Part shown: one piece after another, positions 46,179 through 59,138 of the stretch | How the letters are laid out: each line of letters opens with the position of its first letter | Position numbering within the stretch: the first letter of the stretch is position 1 | Assembly (NCBI RefSeq): GCF_000203815.1 | Contig: NW_004457711.1 | Location: 310,001 to 374,000, forward strand | Source of the DNA: Cavenderia fasciculata | Lineage: Eukaryota; Evosea; Eumycetozoa; Acytosteliales; Cavenderiaceae | DNA: 64,000 nucleotides | Reading direction: 5' to 3' | Notes under the pieces: generated by a model | The model's database searches: none | Told to the model about the DNA's origin: nothing | Seen by the model: only the letters and a program-made list of their open reading frames with translations | Made by a program: the position numbers and the translations under genes

Positions 46179-47087
46179 GATGTATATTTATATATATTAT
46201 ATATTGTAGTGAAACAAGATTATTCTAAAAAGTAGTAGTAATAGTGGAAAAATTAATTAATAAAATGATAAAATCCTATATTGTTATGAAAACATACAAT
46301 TAAATAATAAATGGTAGAATGATTTATAAATTCATGGACTCATTCTATTTATATTGGTTTGATTGTGTGTGTCTATTTTAAATTGGAAAACACATAATAG
46401 GTGGCATCAAAAGGGGCATCATTGATGAATGTCCCCCCATCCATTTAAATCTTGACATGGTTACACTTTTTTCCTTTTGGTCTAATCTCTGTTGTTGAAC
46501 AACAATGGTTCGTTCAAATAACCACCCGGTTCTGTCTAACATTGTAAAATCGATGTATTATTCCTGAACCGCCCTTTGGAAATGTGGGGGTGAGTCAACC
46601 AGACTAATACAGCAATCATTCCCTAAAAATAGTTTTTTTGAAACCCCCACCAAGTATACTTGGTAGTATCCTCTTTTTTAAAATGACTCTTGTCTTGAAT
46701 TGATAGACTTGATAGTTCAGATTTACATCATCAACACAGTAGGTATTATCTATTTTGATCAAAAGTTCAAAAATACGATACATTCCTAAAAAAAAAAAAA
46801 AAAGAGAATCCCATTTTATATATTACTCATGAGTCTATAGACTTGGTTTTGGGTATTATTATTATTTTTTGTACATTAAAAAAAATATATATATATTAAT
46901 TATTTTTTTTTAAAAGTGTCTTTTGTATGAATTTGGTTGATGAGGTGATTTGGGTGAGTGATTGGATTTGATTTTGGTTGATGGTGACGGCGATAGATTG
47001 ATAGGTGAGGGTGAGGTGAGGTGATTTGATTTGGTTGAATTGGTGGTGATGATTTGATTTGATTTGATTTGTTTGATATTTTTAATA
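46179..47087. other. 0.9 kb intergenic region
   Basis: Upstream of the GPI-type gene and at the 3' end of the DUF3825-like gene. It holds a perfect 16 bp palindrome ACCAAGTATACTTGGT (46649-46664) shortly followed by a T run (46673-46678), within a less AT-rich block at 46480-46670 that could be transcribed. GATTTGATTTG repeats lie at 47020-47075. No gene is seen. Confidence 0.45.
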
Positions 47088-50067
47088 TTAATTTAAATGG
47101 TCCATTGAATGATACTTTTTCTCATTTCGTAGTCCATGTTGAGGACCATTGTGGTGGTTGTTGTGATGATGTGGTTTTTGGTGTTGTTGATTTAAAAAAT
47201 GTTGGTTTGGGGCTGCTGGTGCCGATGATTGAAGATCAAGTTTTGAGAAAATGGCTTGTTGTTGTGTGGGAAGGTGGCTGCCATAGGGAGGAGAAAGGGC
47301 ACCCGAATGGTGGAAGGGGTGTAGCGGAGTCGGTGTGTTGGGCGAGGCGTAAATTGGTGATTGGGGTTGAGGCTGATGTTGTTGTTGTTGTTGCTGTTGC
47401 TGTTGTTGTTGTTGTGGTTGTGGCTGTGTTGGAGGTGGTGATTGGATTCTTCTAGAATCAAATGGTCCTCTTTCAAACAACGTGTTGTATATTTGTTGGT
47501 TGTGCAGATTATTTGCCGTGTTGGAGTCTATTGGCATACCACCTCCTACAAGGTGATGGTTGTCGATGAGGTGTGGCGATTGTGATGGCCCTGTTGAGGG
47601 ATATCCGTTTGTTTGTTGGCTCTGCTGCAACGGACCCTGGCCTGCCGACTTGGCTTGCTGTTGTTGGTGATACTGCTGTTGTTGGTGGTGACTTTGTTGT
47701 TGTTGTTGTTGGTGATGCTGTTGTTGTTGTTGATGGGGATGACTTTGTTGTTGGTGGTGCGAATGGTGGTGGGATGGCAGTTGAGGTGATGACTTGGAGA
47801 GGCCCGGGTTATTGTTGTTGGACGGTTGGTTTGTGTGTACAGAAAGTGGTGGCGACGGGGAGTGGGCTGGTGTTATATTGTTATTGTTGTTGTTGTTGCT
47901 GCTGCTGCCGTTGTTGTAACTGTTGGCAGAGTTGGTCGGTGGAGAAGAATATGAAATTCCCTTGAGTGATTTATTTAAATTAGTGGTGTTGTTATTGTTA
48001 TTGTTATTATTACAGTTATTGTTGCTGCCGTTGTTGTTGTTTGAATAGGATGGTTGGGGTGATTGAATGTTTGACATGGAAATATCCAATGGTTGGATAG
48101 GTTGAGATAAATTGAGCGGAGGCGCTTGCTGTGAAAACATTAAAGGAGAAATTGGTGATGAATTATTATTATTATTATTATTGTTAGTGTTATTATTATT
48201 ATTGTTATTATTGTTATTATTATTGTTACTACCATTTTGATTACTTAAATTCAATTGATATGAAACAGATTGAGATTGTTGATACGAAAAATTGTTGTTT
48301 TGGCCATTACCCGCAGACTGTAAAGAAGGAGAGTATCCATTCTTTTGGTTATTATTGGGTGGATGGTGATTTAAATTAAAATTGTTTGAATTATTACTAT
48401 TATTATTATTAATATTATTTTGGTGATGATTATTATTATTGTTTGCGGAGTGTATATATGGAGAATTGTTGAGTGATTGGGATTTACTATGATTGTGATG
48501 GTTATTATTGCTATTATGATGATCTTGAGATTTTTTCTTATTATAATTCATTTTCATGTTTACATTATTTAGATTTGGTGAATTTGGAACACTTATACTT
48601 CCATTTGGTGATATATTACTTGCCAATACGGTAGTTCCACCACTTCCATTACTACTTGATGTTGAAGATGAAGAAGTAGAATTAGATGATGTAGTATTTG
48701 ATCCACCACCTCCTCCAATAGTTGGTTGTTGTTGATTATCATTTAATTCATAATATTCCATCCACTTTTGATCTATTTTCTGGATGACTCTAGCATTGAT
48801 ATAACTATCCTCTTTTGAGAGGATACCTCTGACTTGATACAACTTGTATTTTGTGGTGGGATCTACCACGAGACGAACCACCAATGAGCAGTCTGGATCC
48901 CGCTTGTTGCTCATACTGATGGGTAGGAGCAAGTCGATCTTTTTGAGACCGTCATTGTCACGGTGAAATTGGGGGACTGCACAACGCGGGTTTGCTCTGG
49001 CCCGGATGATGGTCGTGTTGATGGCGCCATTGAATCGGGACAGCAACTCCTTGTCGCCACAAAACACATACTCTTGTGGAAGACGATCGATCTTGCTCTG
49101 CGAGCTGTTCTTGATGATCGCGCTAAAATCGACATTGTCGCGATCAATTGGAATGAGTGGATCAAAGGTGGCATTCTCAACACCATCGATGTAATAGTAG
49201 GCACGTTCTGGCAATATTTCAAGTGGAACGACCCGGCTACTGTACTTGTCAAACACTATTTGATCGCTCATCGATGACGTTGGGAGGAACTCTTTGAGTA
49301 TCCATTGACGCTCCTCGCACCGTCTTCCTCCACTCTCTTGCTCACGGTCTCTCAAAGAAGCGACTGATATCGATTGCAAGATACAATAAATCTCTTCCTG
49401 TGTCTTTGACAATAATCCAGTATTGAAAACCAAAAGAATAGGTTGGATCGATGTTTCACTTGGGAAATATGCAACCAACTTATTCTCTTCTATTATTCTT
49501 TTGAATGTATTATCAAGATAAATTCTAGAAAAATTAAATTTAAATATATATAAGTATATATTCAATCAATCAATCAATCAATCAATAAATATTATGTTTG
49601 GTTTTTTTCAATAATAAATACTTTAAGATTTTTAATTCTTTTCCCCATGGTTCTGGTTCTGCTAATGAATCGGATAGATATTTTAGATTTCCAAGTCGAT
49701 AGTATACCAAGTTATGGAAACGTTGGTTTTTGGATAACGCTTCAGAGTTCCATTGACGCCAACCAGCTCCAAACGATAGAATCGATGTTAGTGGCAATGG
49801 AGAGGACAAAAAGGTTGGAGTTGGTGAGAGAATGGGTGATGGTGAAGATATACTCCCTAGACTGGGTGACGACGATGCAGATAATGGTCCACCACCACCA
49901 CCACTGGTATGATTAAATGGATGAGGCGATGGAGTTGATAATGATGATGACGTTGGTGATGGTAAATTGGTATTGGTTGGTGTAGTTGATGGTGTAATAG
50001 TTGTAGTTGTATTGGATGATGGAGGCGAAGAGGATGATGATGGTGTGATGGACATTTGATTGTCCAT
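47088..50067 (-). CDS. DUF3825-like domain protein with long Asn/Gln tail
   Basis: Two exons, 49622-50067 and 47088-49524, give 960 residues. A Ser/Pro/Thr-rich start (MDNQMSITPSSSSSPPSSN) precedes a folded block, about residues 105-395: GAGWRQWNSEALSKNQRFHN, FKRIIEENKLVAYFP, LLVFNTGLLSKTQEEIY, FLPTSSMSDQIVFDKY, ILPERAYYYIDG. The FNTGL and LPERA features recall DUF3825, a domain found in bacteria and some eukaryotes, often with RNA-linked partners. A conserved strand pair (LLLPISMSNKRDPDCSLVVR) follows. The remaining ~560 residues are Asn, Gln and His repeats. The family call is moderate and the function unknown. Confidence 0.65.
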
Positions 50068-53000
50068 TTTTTTTTTCTCTTTCCGTTAGGATAAGAGTAT
50101 TAAAGTAGGCTGTAATATATTATATTATTATGTAAAAAAAAAAATATAATCTAAAAAAAAAAAAAAAAAGATATATATGATTGATATAGATATAGATTTA
50201 GATTTATATATGAATGAGTGTGCTAAATATTTAAAATTGGGGGGTGAAGTGAAATTTATATAACTTTATGGTTGATGGTCAAACGGTGTAGTGCGATGGT
50301 TTGGTTTGAGATTTGGTGGTGCGACGTTCAACAATTGTGGTGAAATGGGGGGTTGGTGATGGATGACTTAGTATTAAATTAAAATACTGATGCTTGCTGA
50401 CTCTGAGATGAAGAAGAAGAAGGTGATGGATGATGATCAGGTGACACAGCAAATGGGTAAACTGTGCTGCTGCTTTTCTGTCTGTCTGTGTTGTTTTTGA
50501 GTACTTTTGCTGCTTTTTTAACTCTCTCTCTCTCTCTCTCTTTTCTATCTATCTTTGTTGCTTGTATCTCTTTCTTTCAAAATAATGAGAAGGGATGCAG
50601 ACAGAGACAGACAGAGAAGAGACAGACAGATAGATAAATGTGTCTGCGGGCAGGAGGGGTTGGATAGGGTGATGATTGGTTGATGATGATGATTTGGGTT
50701 GACAAAAGGTGTTGGTTGGTGGATGGAGTTGTTTAATTTCTCAAGCGCACCAAGGGCGGCGGACAGACGGGCGAGGGGGTGGGTGTGGGTGAATGATGTG
50801 GATGGATAATTATCCCTTTTGCAAAGGAAGAGGTTTGTTTGTTTTAAAAGAGAGGGGAAAAACTGTTCAAAAATAATGGATGGAATAGTAAATCGTGCAG
50901 CACAACCTGTTTTGGAATTTCTAGTCTGATTTTTTCTTTTTTTTTGGATGATATCTTGGGGGAGACCTCCCTTTAAAGATAATCGTTTTTTTTTTTTTTT
51001 TTTGCTTTGATCTTTGTGGTGTGGCTTTCTTCTGATGTTGATCTATTGTCTTTTCATCTATTAAATGCGATGTATGTGTTACAAAAGAGGGTATGCTACG
51101 GTTGAAGTAATAAAACTACAAAGAATAAAGTAACAAAGTAATAATAATAATAAGAGGCTTTGAATTCTAGAAGAGCCTATCTCCACAAACCAAACAACAA
51201 TGATCAGAAAAGCAAGGGAGAGCTATGTTATTTAAGAGAGAGACAACGCAACACAACGATAGAACCAGCTGGTCAGGTGACTCCTATGGTTGTGACGAAC
51301 AAAAATGACAGTATAAGATATTTTATAAGGCGGCCGCCCATCGTCAGACTAATACATTATTATTATTATCAAGAGGAGGAGTTTGTCTTTTTGGGGGAGC
51401 CAAGCAAGACCCATTGTCTTTTGATTGGGCTCTGGTGTGTCTTTATGATCGCCTTATTCGTAGTGTCTTTGGGATGAAAAAACACTTTTTGCGAAATTGA
51501 AGACTCTCTTATCTCGTTGTTTTGATGGAACTTTTGCCTAAGGGGGCATCGGCGGAGACAGACCAAAGCAAAGCAAACTTTCATTATCTTAAATTGTTTG
51601 ATGTTTTTGGCAATGGTTGTAGTTTTTATCTTTGTATCTCAGCAATGGGAGCTACGCACATCACAATAAATCCAATAATATTGATATCGACGACGCCGCT
51701 GTGTAGTACACCAGAACAGGAAACGAAAAAAGCAAACTACCGCATTGAGAGATAATCAACAATAATGGATAATAACGCGACTTGTACGATCGATTATCTG
51801 ATGCATCACATGATATGTGATTTGATTAGATTATAAAAGTTGTAGAGGTATTAGTAGAGTAGTGGTAATACATGAATCAAAATTAGATCAATTCAAAAGG
51901 AGGAAAGAGCCTGATTGAAAGAGATCATTATTATTACTATTATTACTATTATTATTATCTGTCGAATGACGGATAACAAGCCATCTCCACCATTTACGAT
52001 ATCGTCACTTGAGACAAACAAGATGATAACTAATGTACATTATTATCATGTCAGCTGATGAAATGAATGACTGAATAATATATTATCTGTACCAATGATT
52101 CATTGCATTGTGTGTATGTGTGTGTATGTGTGGGCTTCTCTTACACCCCTTTACAACCTGAGTAGTCCTACTTTGGCAAAGTAGATAGTTTGAGAAAGTT
52201 TCTGACGAAACATTTGTTTTATTTGTTTTTTTTGGAAAAAGGAGCTCCTCCTCCGCTCACTGCTGAGGGTGAGATTTGATGTGAGTGCCAAGCAAAGCAA
52301 AGCAAATATTGCTAAGAGAGAGAAGAGAAATAAAGCATCCAACACATATTATATTAGATAACAGATAATAGTAAGAAGAAGACAGAATTGAAGAAAGGAC
52401 ACAATCCAAATCTCTATCGTTCTTCTTCGTTCACATCTTGCAGATAATCGCGATTACCATCGTAGTAGCGAGTCCCAATAACATAGTCACTTCTTTCAGC
52501 ATAAAGGTAGGAAATGATAATCTCTTTCTATGTCAGATCATCATCATTTGAACCAATCAATCAATCAATCAATCAACCCTATAGAAAATAATAATAATAA
52601 TAATAATCGATACACAGCAAGCAATCAGCAGCAGCAGCAGCAAAAGTGAGAAAGATGAACAAGGGAGCACAACAAAGAAAGGAGTGAGTGAGGAGAGGAG
52701 AGGAGAGGAGAGGAGGTGTGGTGTGAGATTGTATATAAATACATCAAGCATTTTTAGTTCATGCTCTCTGCTAATGCCACCATCATCATCATCATCATCA
52801 TCATTTATTATCACCACCACAACTCCAATAGTACTAGTAGTAATAGTAATATAATATAGTTGTACTTTCCCCATCACATCACATCGACTACCGAGTTTGG
52901 CGATTTTCATGTTGTTCATCTTACATTGTCGTTTGAGAAATCCATCTAATGAGATAGAGGAGGAAGAGGATAGGATAAGAAAAGATGATGATGTGGTGTT

Positions 53001-54205
53001 AAATTTGGAGTAAGGAGTAAGAGGAGGAGGAGATCAAATAATAATACAGTTATGAAAATAACAGTTATTACAGTTATTACAGTATCATGTTGTATTATTG
53101 TAAGAGAGGAGAGGATAAGAGCAAAAATAGTGATGTAGAAGAGGAGAGAGAGAGAGAGTAAGAGAGAAAAGACATAATCGATATTGGTATTGCATGCAAA
53201 GTGGTGGTAGTGTGTATGTGTGTGCATTGTGTTGTGTGTCTAGAAGAAGAAGAAGAACTACCTACCGTAGTGATTGGTGGTAGAGGTGGAGGTGGAGGTG
53301 GGTGGGTGCGTGTTATTTAATTAATTATTCTTTATCCCCCCTCTAAATATAATGTGATAGAAATTCCATGCTTTGTTCGCCATCACATCACTCACAATAT
53401 TAGTTATTATTTATTAAAATTTATTAACATTAGGATTTTTCTTATTACTCATTTCTCCTCCTCGATACATTCCATATATAGATCACAACAGTAGTAGTGT
53501 CACTGCAGCAACAAGCAACAACAAAAGACATAGCTTCACAGTTTATATATTTATATCAACAACAACAACAACAACAACAACAGAACTCACGTGGTATGCA
53601 GAGATAGATAGACAAAAAGATAGACAGATTGACAAAAGATAAAAGAGACAAGACAGACGAGTCAAGTCAGCGAGACAAGACTTTCAGAGAAAAATTGTTG
53701 AAAATATTAACAAACAAACATTGTCCATCCATCCATCCATACATCCATACCTCTACATCTACCTCTTATCTATTTCTATTATTATTACAGACAGACGATT
53801 AAAAGAGACGGACGGAAAGACATACAGACAGACAAAACAAAAACAGAGAGAGATCGTCGTCCCGCAACGAATTGACCACAAACAGTTTGAATTGATTAAA
53901 AACAGTCATCAATTTGTTTTTGTTTTTTTTTTCTGTTTAATATTCAACCAACCTCCTCCCCTCCGTTCATTCATAGTAGTGTAGTAGTAGTAATATTGTA
54001 TTAATAGAGTCAGCCGATAATACAAAACGACAACAATACAGATAAGCTAGAGACACAGAGACACACACAGACACTAGTTATTATTTTATCAAAAGGGATA
54101 GATAGATACATACTTAGAGGTGGCGACGAATAACATTCTTTATTATTACAAGAAAGATAGAGATAGTAGTAGTAGTAGAAGAGAGAGAGAGAAGAAGAGT
54201 AAAAG
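50068..54205. promoter_or_regulatory. 4.1 kb upstream region of the ArfGAP-kinase gene, microsatellite-rich
   Basis: The largest gap in the window. It holds T runs (50988-51003), CT (50520-50542), GA and GACAGA repeats (50600-50630), TAT (51926-51955), (AGC)n, GAGGA (52690-52715) and CAT repeats. GACCAAAGCAAAGCAAAC at 51561-51578 recurs from 19934, and GCCAAGCAAAGCAAAGCAAAT lies at 52287-52307. Frames of 78-105 codons at 51160-51477 and 51522-51755 have no recognisable protein character. A NotI site occurs near 51331, unusual in such AT-rich DNA. Confidence 0.45.
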
Positions 54206-57045
54206 ATGCAACCAACACAAACAGAGCAATTTGCATTAATAAGATCATTGTTTCTTGATGCCAATAACAAACAATGTGCCGAATGCAATTCTTTGGTATG
54301 TCATTCATAACAATAATAACACAAACTGGTTACAGTTGACGACTCTACTGATGAACAGACCTTAAAACTAACCAATGACATTTATTTCCTTTTCCATACA
54401 TACACCATACACTACATCTCCTTATCTTCATTCTCCCCTCATTGCACTCAACTTTCTCCTCTTTCCTCAAATGATAATATCATCATCATCATCATATATC
54501 TCGTTTGTTTCTTTCCTGTCCAATTATATTATATTATTACTACTATTATAGAATGTCCCATATGTTTGTGTAAAGTTGGGTATATTTATATGTCCTACCT
54601 GTGCTCATTTTCTGTATGTATCAATAGGGTTACCCGATTCATTAATACCATTGTTATTTCCTACTCCAACCTATATTTGTAGTAAAAAAAAAAAAGTAAA
54701 AGATAAAGTTAGGCTTGGATAAATAGAATATAAATAGATATATATATATATATATATAATTCTCTTGTTACTACCTATTATTATTATTATTATTTATTAT
54801 TAGGGAGAGAGGGCGAACGAGCAAGGGAAAGGAGTACAGTGTAGCGAGTGATACACTACAGTTGTGTATCACTAATCAATCAATCATCATTATTATCTTT
54901 ATTGTTATTATTATCATTTATCAATTCATTTTTTAAATATTAAAAATGTTGAACAATCATAATAATCATAATACCCATAATAATCCTAGTTGTTGCTGCA
55001 ATTGTAATAATAATAATTATAATAATAATAATAATAATAGGAATCATAGTAATAATAATAATAATAATAATCCTAATCCTACTACTACAACTACTACAAT
55101 GATTGGAGGAGATTGTAATAATAATGGTGTTTACAATCATCATCAAAATAATGCGAACCAAGATAATAACAACAATCATTATCATTCTATTAAATATAGG
55201 AGTACATTGGAATTTAAAGTTAGACCGATTATGGGTAGTTCTTTTACAGATGATGAAATCAAAAGATTACAAACTATTGGTAATTTGGTAAGTCGATTGC
55301 GATTACTCTATACTACTACACACAATTGTGCTACTATCTATTCGTCGTTATTAACTTAAAAGTTCAACTTTTCATTTATTAGGTATCGAAACAATTTTGG
55401 TTGGCCAATTGGACACCAATGGATTTCATGCAACCATCACCAGAGGACCCCAAATTGGAGCAGTTTTTGAGAATGAAATATATTGAAAAGCGTTGGATAT
55501 CGGTCACACCGCCCATGGACGGTGTCAGTCCCAACCTGAATAGCAGCACGTCTCCGCTGGCAAGTTCGGGCGGTGCGGCTGCGTCGGGGTCTGGCTCGGG
55601 CAACCAAATGAACAACAACCACATTGAAATATCAAATGGCATGAATATAGTGCAGAACCCGTCCGCCACCAACAACGCAAACAGCGGCGGACACTTTTCA
55701 CCCTTTACATCGCCACACTCGTCGCCCAAACCAAGCCGATCGTATTTTGATGTGTTGGTGCCACAAAACAACCCGCTCAAACAGAGTCAGGGTATCCCCA
55801 TCGATCACCAACAGCAGGTGCATCAACACCAACACCAACATCATAGTTACAACCAACCAAGTAAAATATCGCTCGATCCATTTTCACCATTCAAAGTCGT
55901 AGAGACTGACCACATGCAACAACAACTGTCCCAGCAGCTGGCCGCCCAGCAGCAGCAGCAGCAACAGCTTGCCGCAGCTCAACAACAGCAGCAGCAGATG
56001 CAGCAACTCCAACAACAACAGCAATTGGCCGCACAGCAACAACAACAACAACAGCAATTGCAACAACAGGCCATCCTCAACAACTTGCAACAACAATTCC
56101 AAAACATTAATATCGATACTAATAACAAGATTCAACAACAGCAACAGAATCAAGACTATCTTGATATGTTGGTCAAGCAGCAACAGCAACAGCAACAACA
56201 ACAACATATATCAAACTCCAATACACCTTTGAACCTTTCTCCACAACACCACAACCATATGGGCAGCAATAATATTAATACAGACTATCACGTGCATATG
56301 ATTGACATGCCAACAACATCGTCGTCGACGACTACGACCCAGTCGACACAATCAACCAACACGAGCACTGCAACATATGGGAGCACCAAGCAAGACCCTC
56401 TCATTTCATTGTTGGATGATGGACATTTGGCGAGCAGCAGCAACAGTAATATCAACAACAGCACCAATGCTAGCAGATTTGACGATAGACCAATGAACTT
56501 GTTGTCACCGGCCATCTCTCCATCTCCATCACCAACCTTGTCTACCAACAGCTCGTCCAATATCATCATGCCACCAGCTGCTGTCATTTACGGTTTGAAT
56601 GGAAGTAACAAGATTGTTTCACCATCTCCATCTCCTTCACCCAATCCCTTTAATCCATCCAATATAGTATCACCAGGCGGAGGAGGAGCAATCAACGGAA
56701 ATGTAATGAATCATCAACAACATGTCCAAATGAATCAACAGCAACAACAACAAATTGTTCATCCACAACCACAATATCCACAACAACAATCAATTCCAGG
56801 CCAAACACAAGCGCCTATCCAACAACAACCCCAGTATATACCACAACAACCAATTTTACAGCAGCCTCCCTTGTCATCGTCTGCACCCAACAATCCTACT
56901 ATCAATTCACCACTCCCATTACAACCCCAGGCTCATTCTCAATATGTATCACCTCCACAACAACTGTTACAACAACAACTTTTACAACAACAACAACAAT
57001 ATATACAACAGCAACAACAACAACAACAACTTTTACAGCAACAGC

Positions 57046-57077
<32 letters not shown>

Positions 57078-58322
57078 AATTTACAAAATAGTTCAGATGA
57101 AGAACAATCTGTGCTTGATGTATTGAATTTAAAGAAATTGTATGATTTGGGAATGATGGAAAAGGAAGAGTTCGAACATAGAAGAAGACAAATTATAGAT
57201 AATATGACCAAAACCACCTCACCCATTATTGCACAACAACAACCTGTACAAACACCACCTCCCTTGCAACCAACAGTCCATGCTCCTTTACAACAACAAC
57301 AACAACAACAACAACAAATAATCCAACCACAACAACAACAACAAATAGTCCAACCACAACAACAACAACAACAAGCACAGGTTCAACAAATCCCACCCGA
57401 TCAACGTTTTGCTGGCACTGAACGAGTGATTCGTCATCGTTTTGACGCCAAGCTCGGAAAGTGGATACAGACGGCCACGATTGTCATTACAGAACCCACT
57501 CCATTTGCTGAAGGTGCCATGAGAAAGGCCTTTAGAATGAAGGATCTCTCTGCCGAGGGACCCACCTCGCAGATGGTTGCCAAGCTGTTCAAGGACCCCA
57601 ACGAAGACCGTATGGTCTATTTCAAGGACGTCGAGATGCAGACCTATGCAAGAGAGATCTCGGAGCGTTTCAATGCCAAGAACCCACCCAAAAAGATTGA
57701 CTTTGTTCCTGCCTTTGTTATGGAGTTGGTCGAGCGACAGGGCAGACCCTACTGCGCCGTCGAGTTCTTTATCGAGGGCAAGTACGAAAAGCACAACAAC
57801 AACTATGGATACAAAAACGATTTTGACCGAAACACGCCACAAGCATTCTCGCACTTTAGCTACGAAGATTCTGGCTGCCAGCTGATCGTCGTCGACATCC
57901 AAGGTGTCGGTGATGTCTATACCGACCCACAGATCCACTCGGCCGACGGTCAGGGCTTTGGTAAAGGCAACTTGGGCATTGAGGGAATCAAGCGATTCTT
58001 TTCCACTCATCAGTGCAATCCAATCTGCCATTTCCTCGGACTCAGCTCTGTCAATCCAAAGCCACAATCAGACGACAGCGGAACCGTTCCAAAACCAATT
58101 TCACAATCATACGTTTATCCACCTTCATTTGTTTATCCTCCAAACCTTTCACAATCTTTTACAGCCAATTTCCCACCTTTGGTGCAGAACCAACAACAAC
58201 AACAACAACAAACTCCTCAACACATACCACCAAATCAACCACTTCCACCTGTTCCTCAAAAGGAAAAACAAAAAGAACCTATTCAATCATTTGGAGATAT
58301 GATTAGAAAATTGGTTTCTTAA
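54206..58322 (+). CDS. ak1: ArfGAP-alpha-kinase fusion protein (AK1 type)
   Basis: Exons: 54206-54295, 54552-54613, a less certain exon ending at 55287 (start placed at 54990 because frame and AG fit), and 55383-58322; about 1,129 residues. The zinc finger CAEC-x16-CPTC is split by intron 1. An Asn/Cys-rich insert follows, then the rest of an ArfGAP domain (FKVRPIMGSSFTDDEIKRLQ, KQFWLANWTP, FLRMKYIEKRWIS). A long Gln/Asn linker contains a SHOCT-like helix pair (LNLKKLYDLGMMEKEEFEHR). The C-terminus is an alpha kinase (about 820-1,045): MVAKLFKDP (ATP lysine), VVDIQGVGDVYTDPQIHS (catalytic Asp), GFGKGNLG, and the zinc-binding HQCNPICHFLGL. D. discoideum AK1 has this domain pairing. The kinase residues look intact. 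Confidence 0.85.
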
Positions 58323-58755
58323 TAACGGTTATTAACACACAACACAACAAAATAGTAATATTATAAAAATAAGAAAATATAATATGATATAATACAAGTT
58401 TTTTTTTTTTCTCATCCACAATGTTTATGGTTGCTGGGTCCATTTATTAAATTTAATGATGATCACCTTTACATGGCTAGAAAAACAAAAAAAAAGAAAG
58501 AATAATAGTAATAATAGTAGCAGTAGTATACAACACAACACAATACCATATCGTCGTCAACAACAACAAAGGAATGATAATATTAATAAAAATCTTATTT
58601 ATTATTATTCTTTGACACAAACAAAATTTATATATATCCTTTTATTTATTTGTTTTTGGAATTGATCAATATTAATAAAATGGAAATTAAATTATATTTT
58701 AAAGTGAAGAATAATAGAACTGGTTTATTATGATCTGTCTGATTATTCATATCCA
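58323..58755. other. Spacer between convergent gene ends
   Basis: About 430 bp, AT-rich, with AATAGTAATAATAGTAGCAG-like repeats near 58501. No gene is seen; a 69-codon frame at 58456 is repeat-derived. Confidence 0.55.
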
Positions 58756-59020
58756 CTAGTCGGATCCATTGTCAATACAAATATCAATGTCAATGTCGAT
58801 ATCGATGTTGTTACATCCACGACGACGCCTACAAGCAACAGAATTAACAGGATCACTTGATACATCAGAATAACTTTGAACTGATACTTTTTGATTGTTT
58901 CTGTGAATTGAAATTGGTGATAATTTGGATAGGTTTTCTAGAAAGAAATTGAAATATGGAGATGATTAGAATTAAATTGTATTTCTAAATAATTTTAAAA
59001 GAATACTTACTAAAGATCAT
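58756..59020 (-). CDS. hssA/sigN-like small protein, 63 residues
   Basis: Exon 1 is ten bases (59011-59020, MIF plus one base) and exon 2 is 58756-58937. The join TTTA|GTAAGT ... TTCTAG|AAA gives 64 codons including the stop. The protein starts MIFKNLSKLSPISIHRNNQK and runs through VQSYSDVSSDPVNSVAC to a basic CRRRRGC and alternating Ile-Asp. The pattern M-x2-F-x-S/N-(I/L)-S-x-(I/L)-S ... NS(I/V)AC matches the small dictyostelid hssA/sigN proteins, which are developmentally expressed and of unknown function. The usual Gly/Cys-rich tail is replaced. A striking 21 bp-periodic array lies 120-215 bp upstream. Confidence 0.6.
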
Positions 59021-59138
59021 TTTTGGATTTGAATTGTAAAATTGGGATAAAGATTTTAATTTGATTGAATATTTGTTGGATACTAGAATGTAAATTTGAA
59101 TGATTTTTAAAGACCTGTTTAGGTGATTATTTATAGAT

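Noticed and set aside
51160-51755. Two frames of 105 and 78 codons in the 4.1 kb gap
   Set aside because: No motifs, no splice logic, and the first opens on a non-ATG codon. Composition matches the surrounding repeats.
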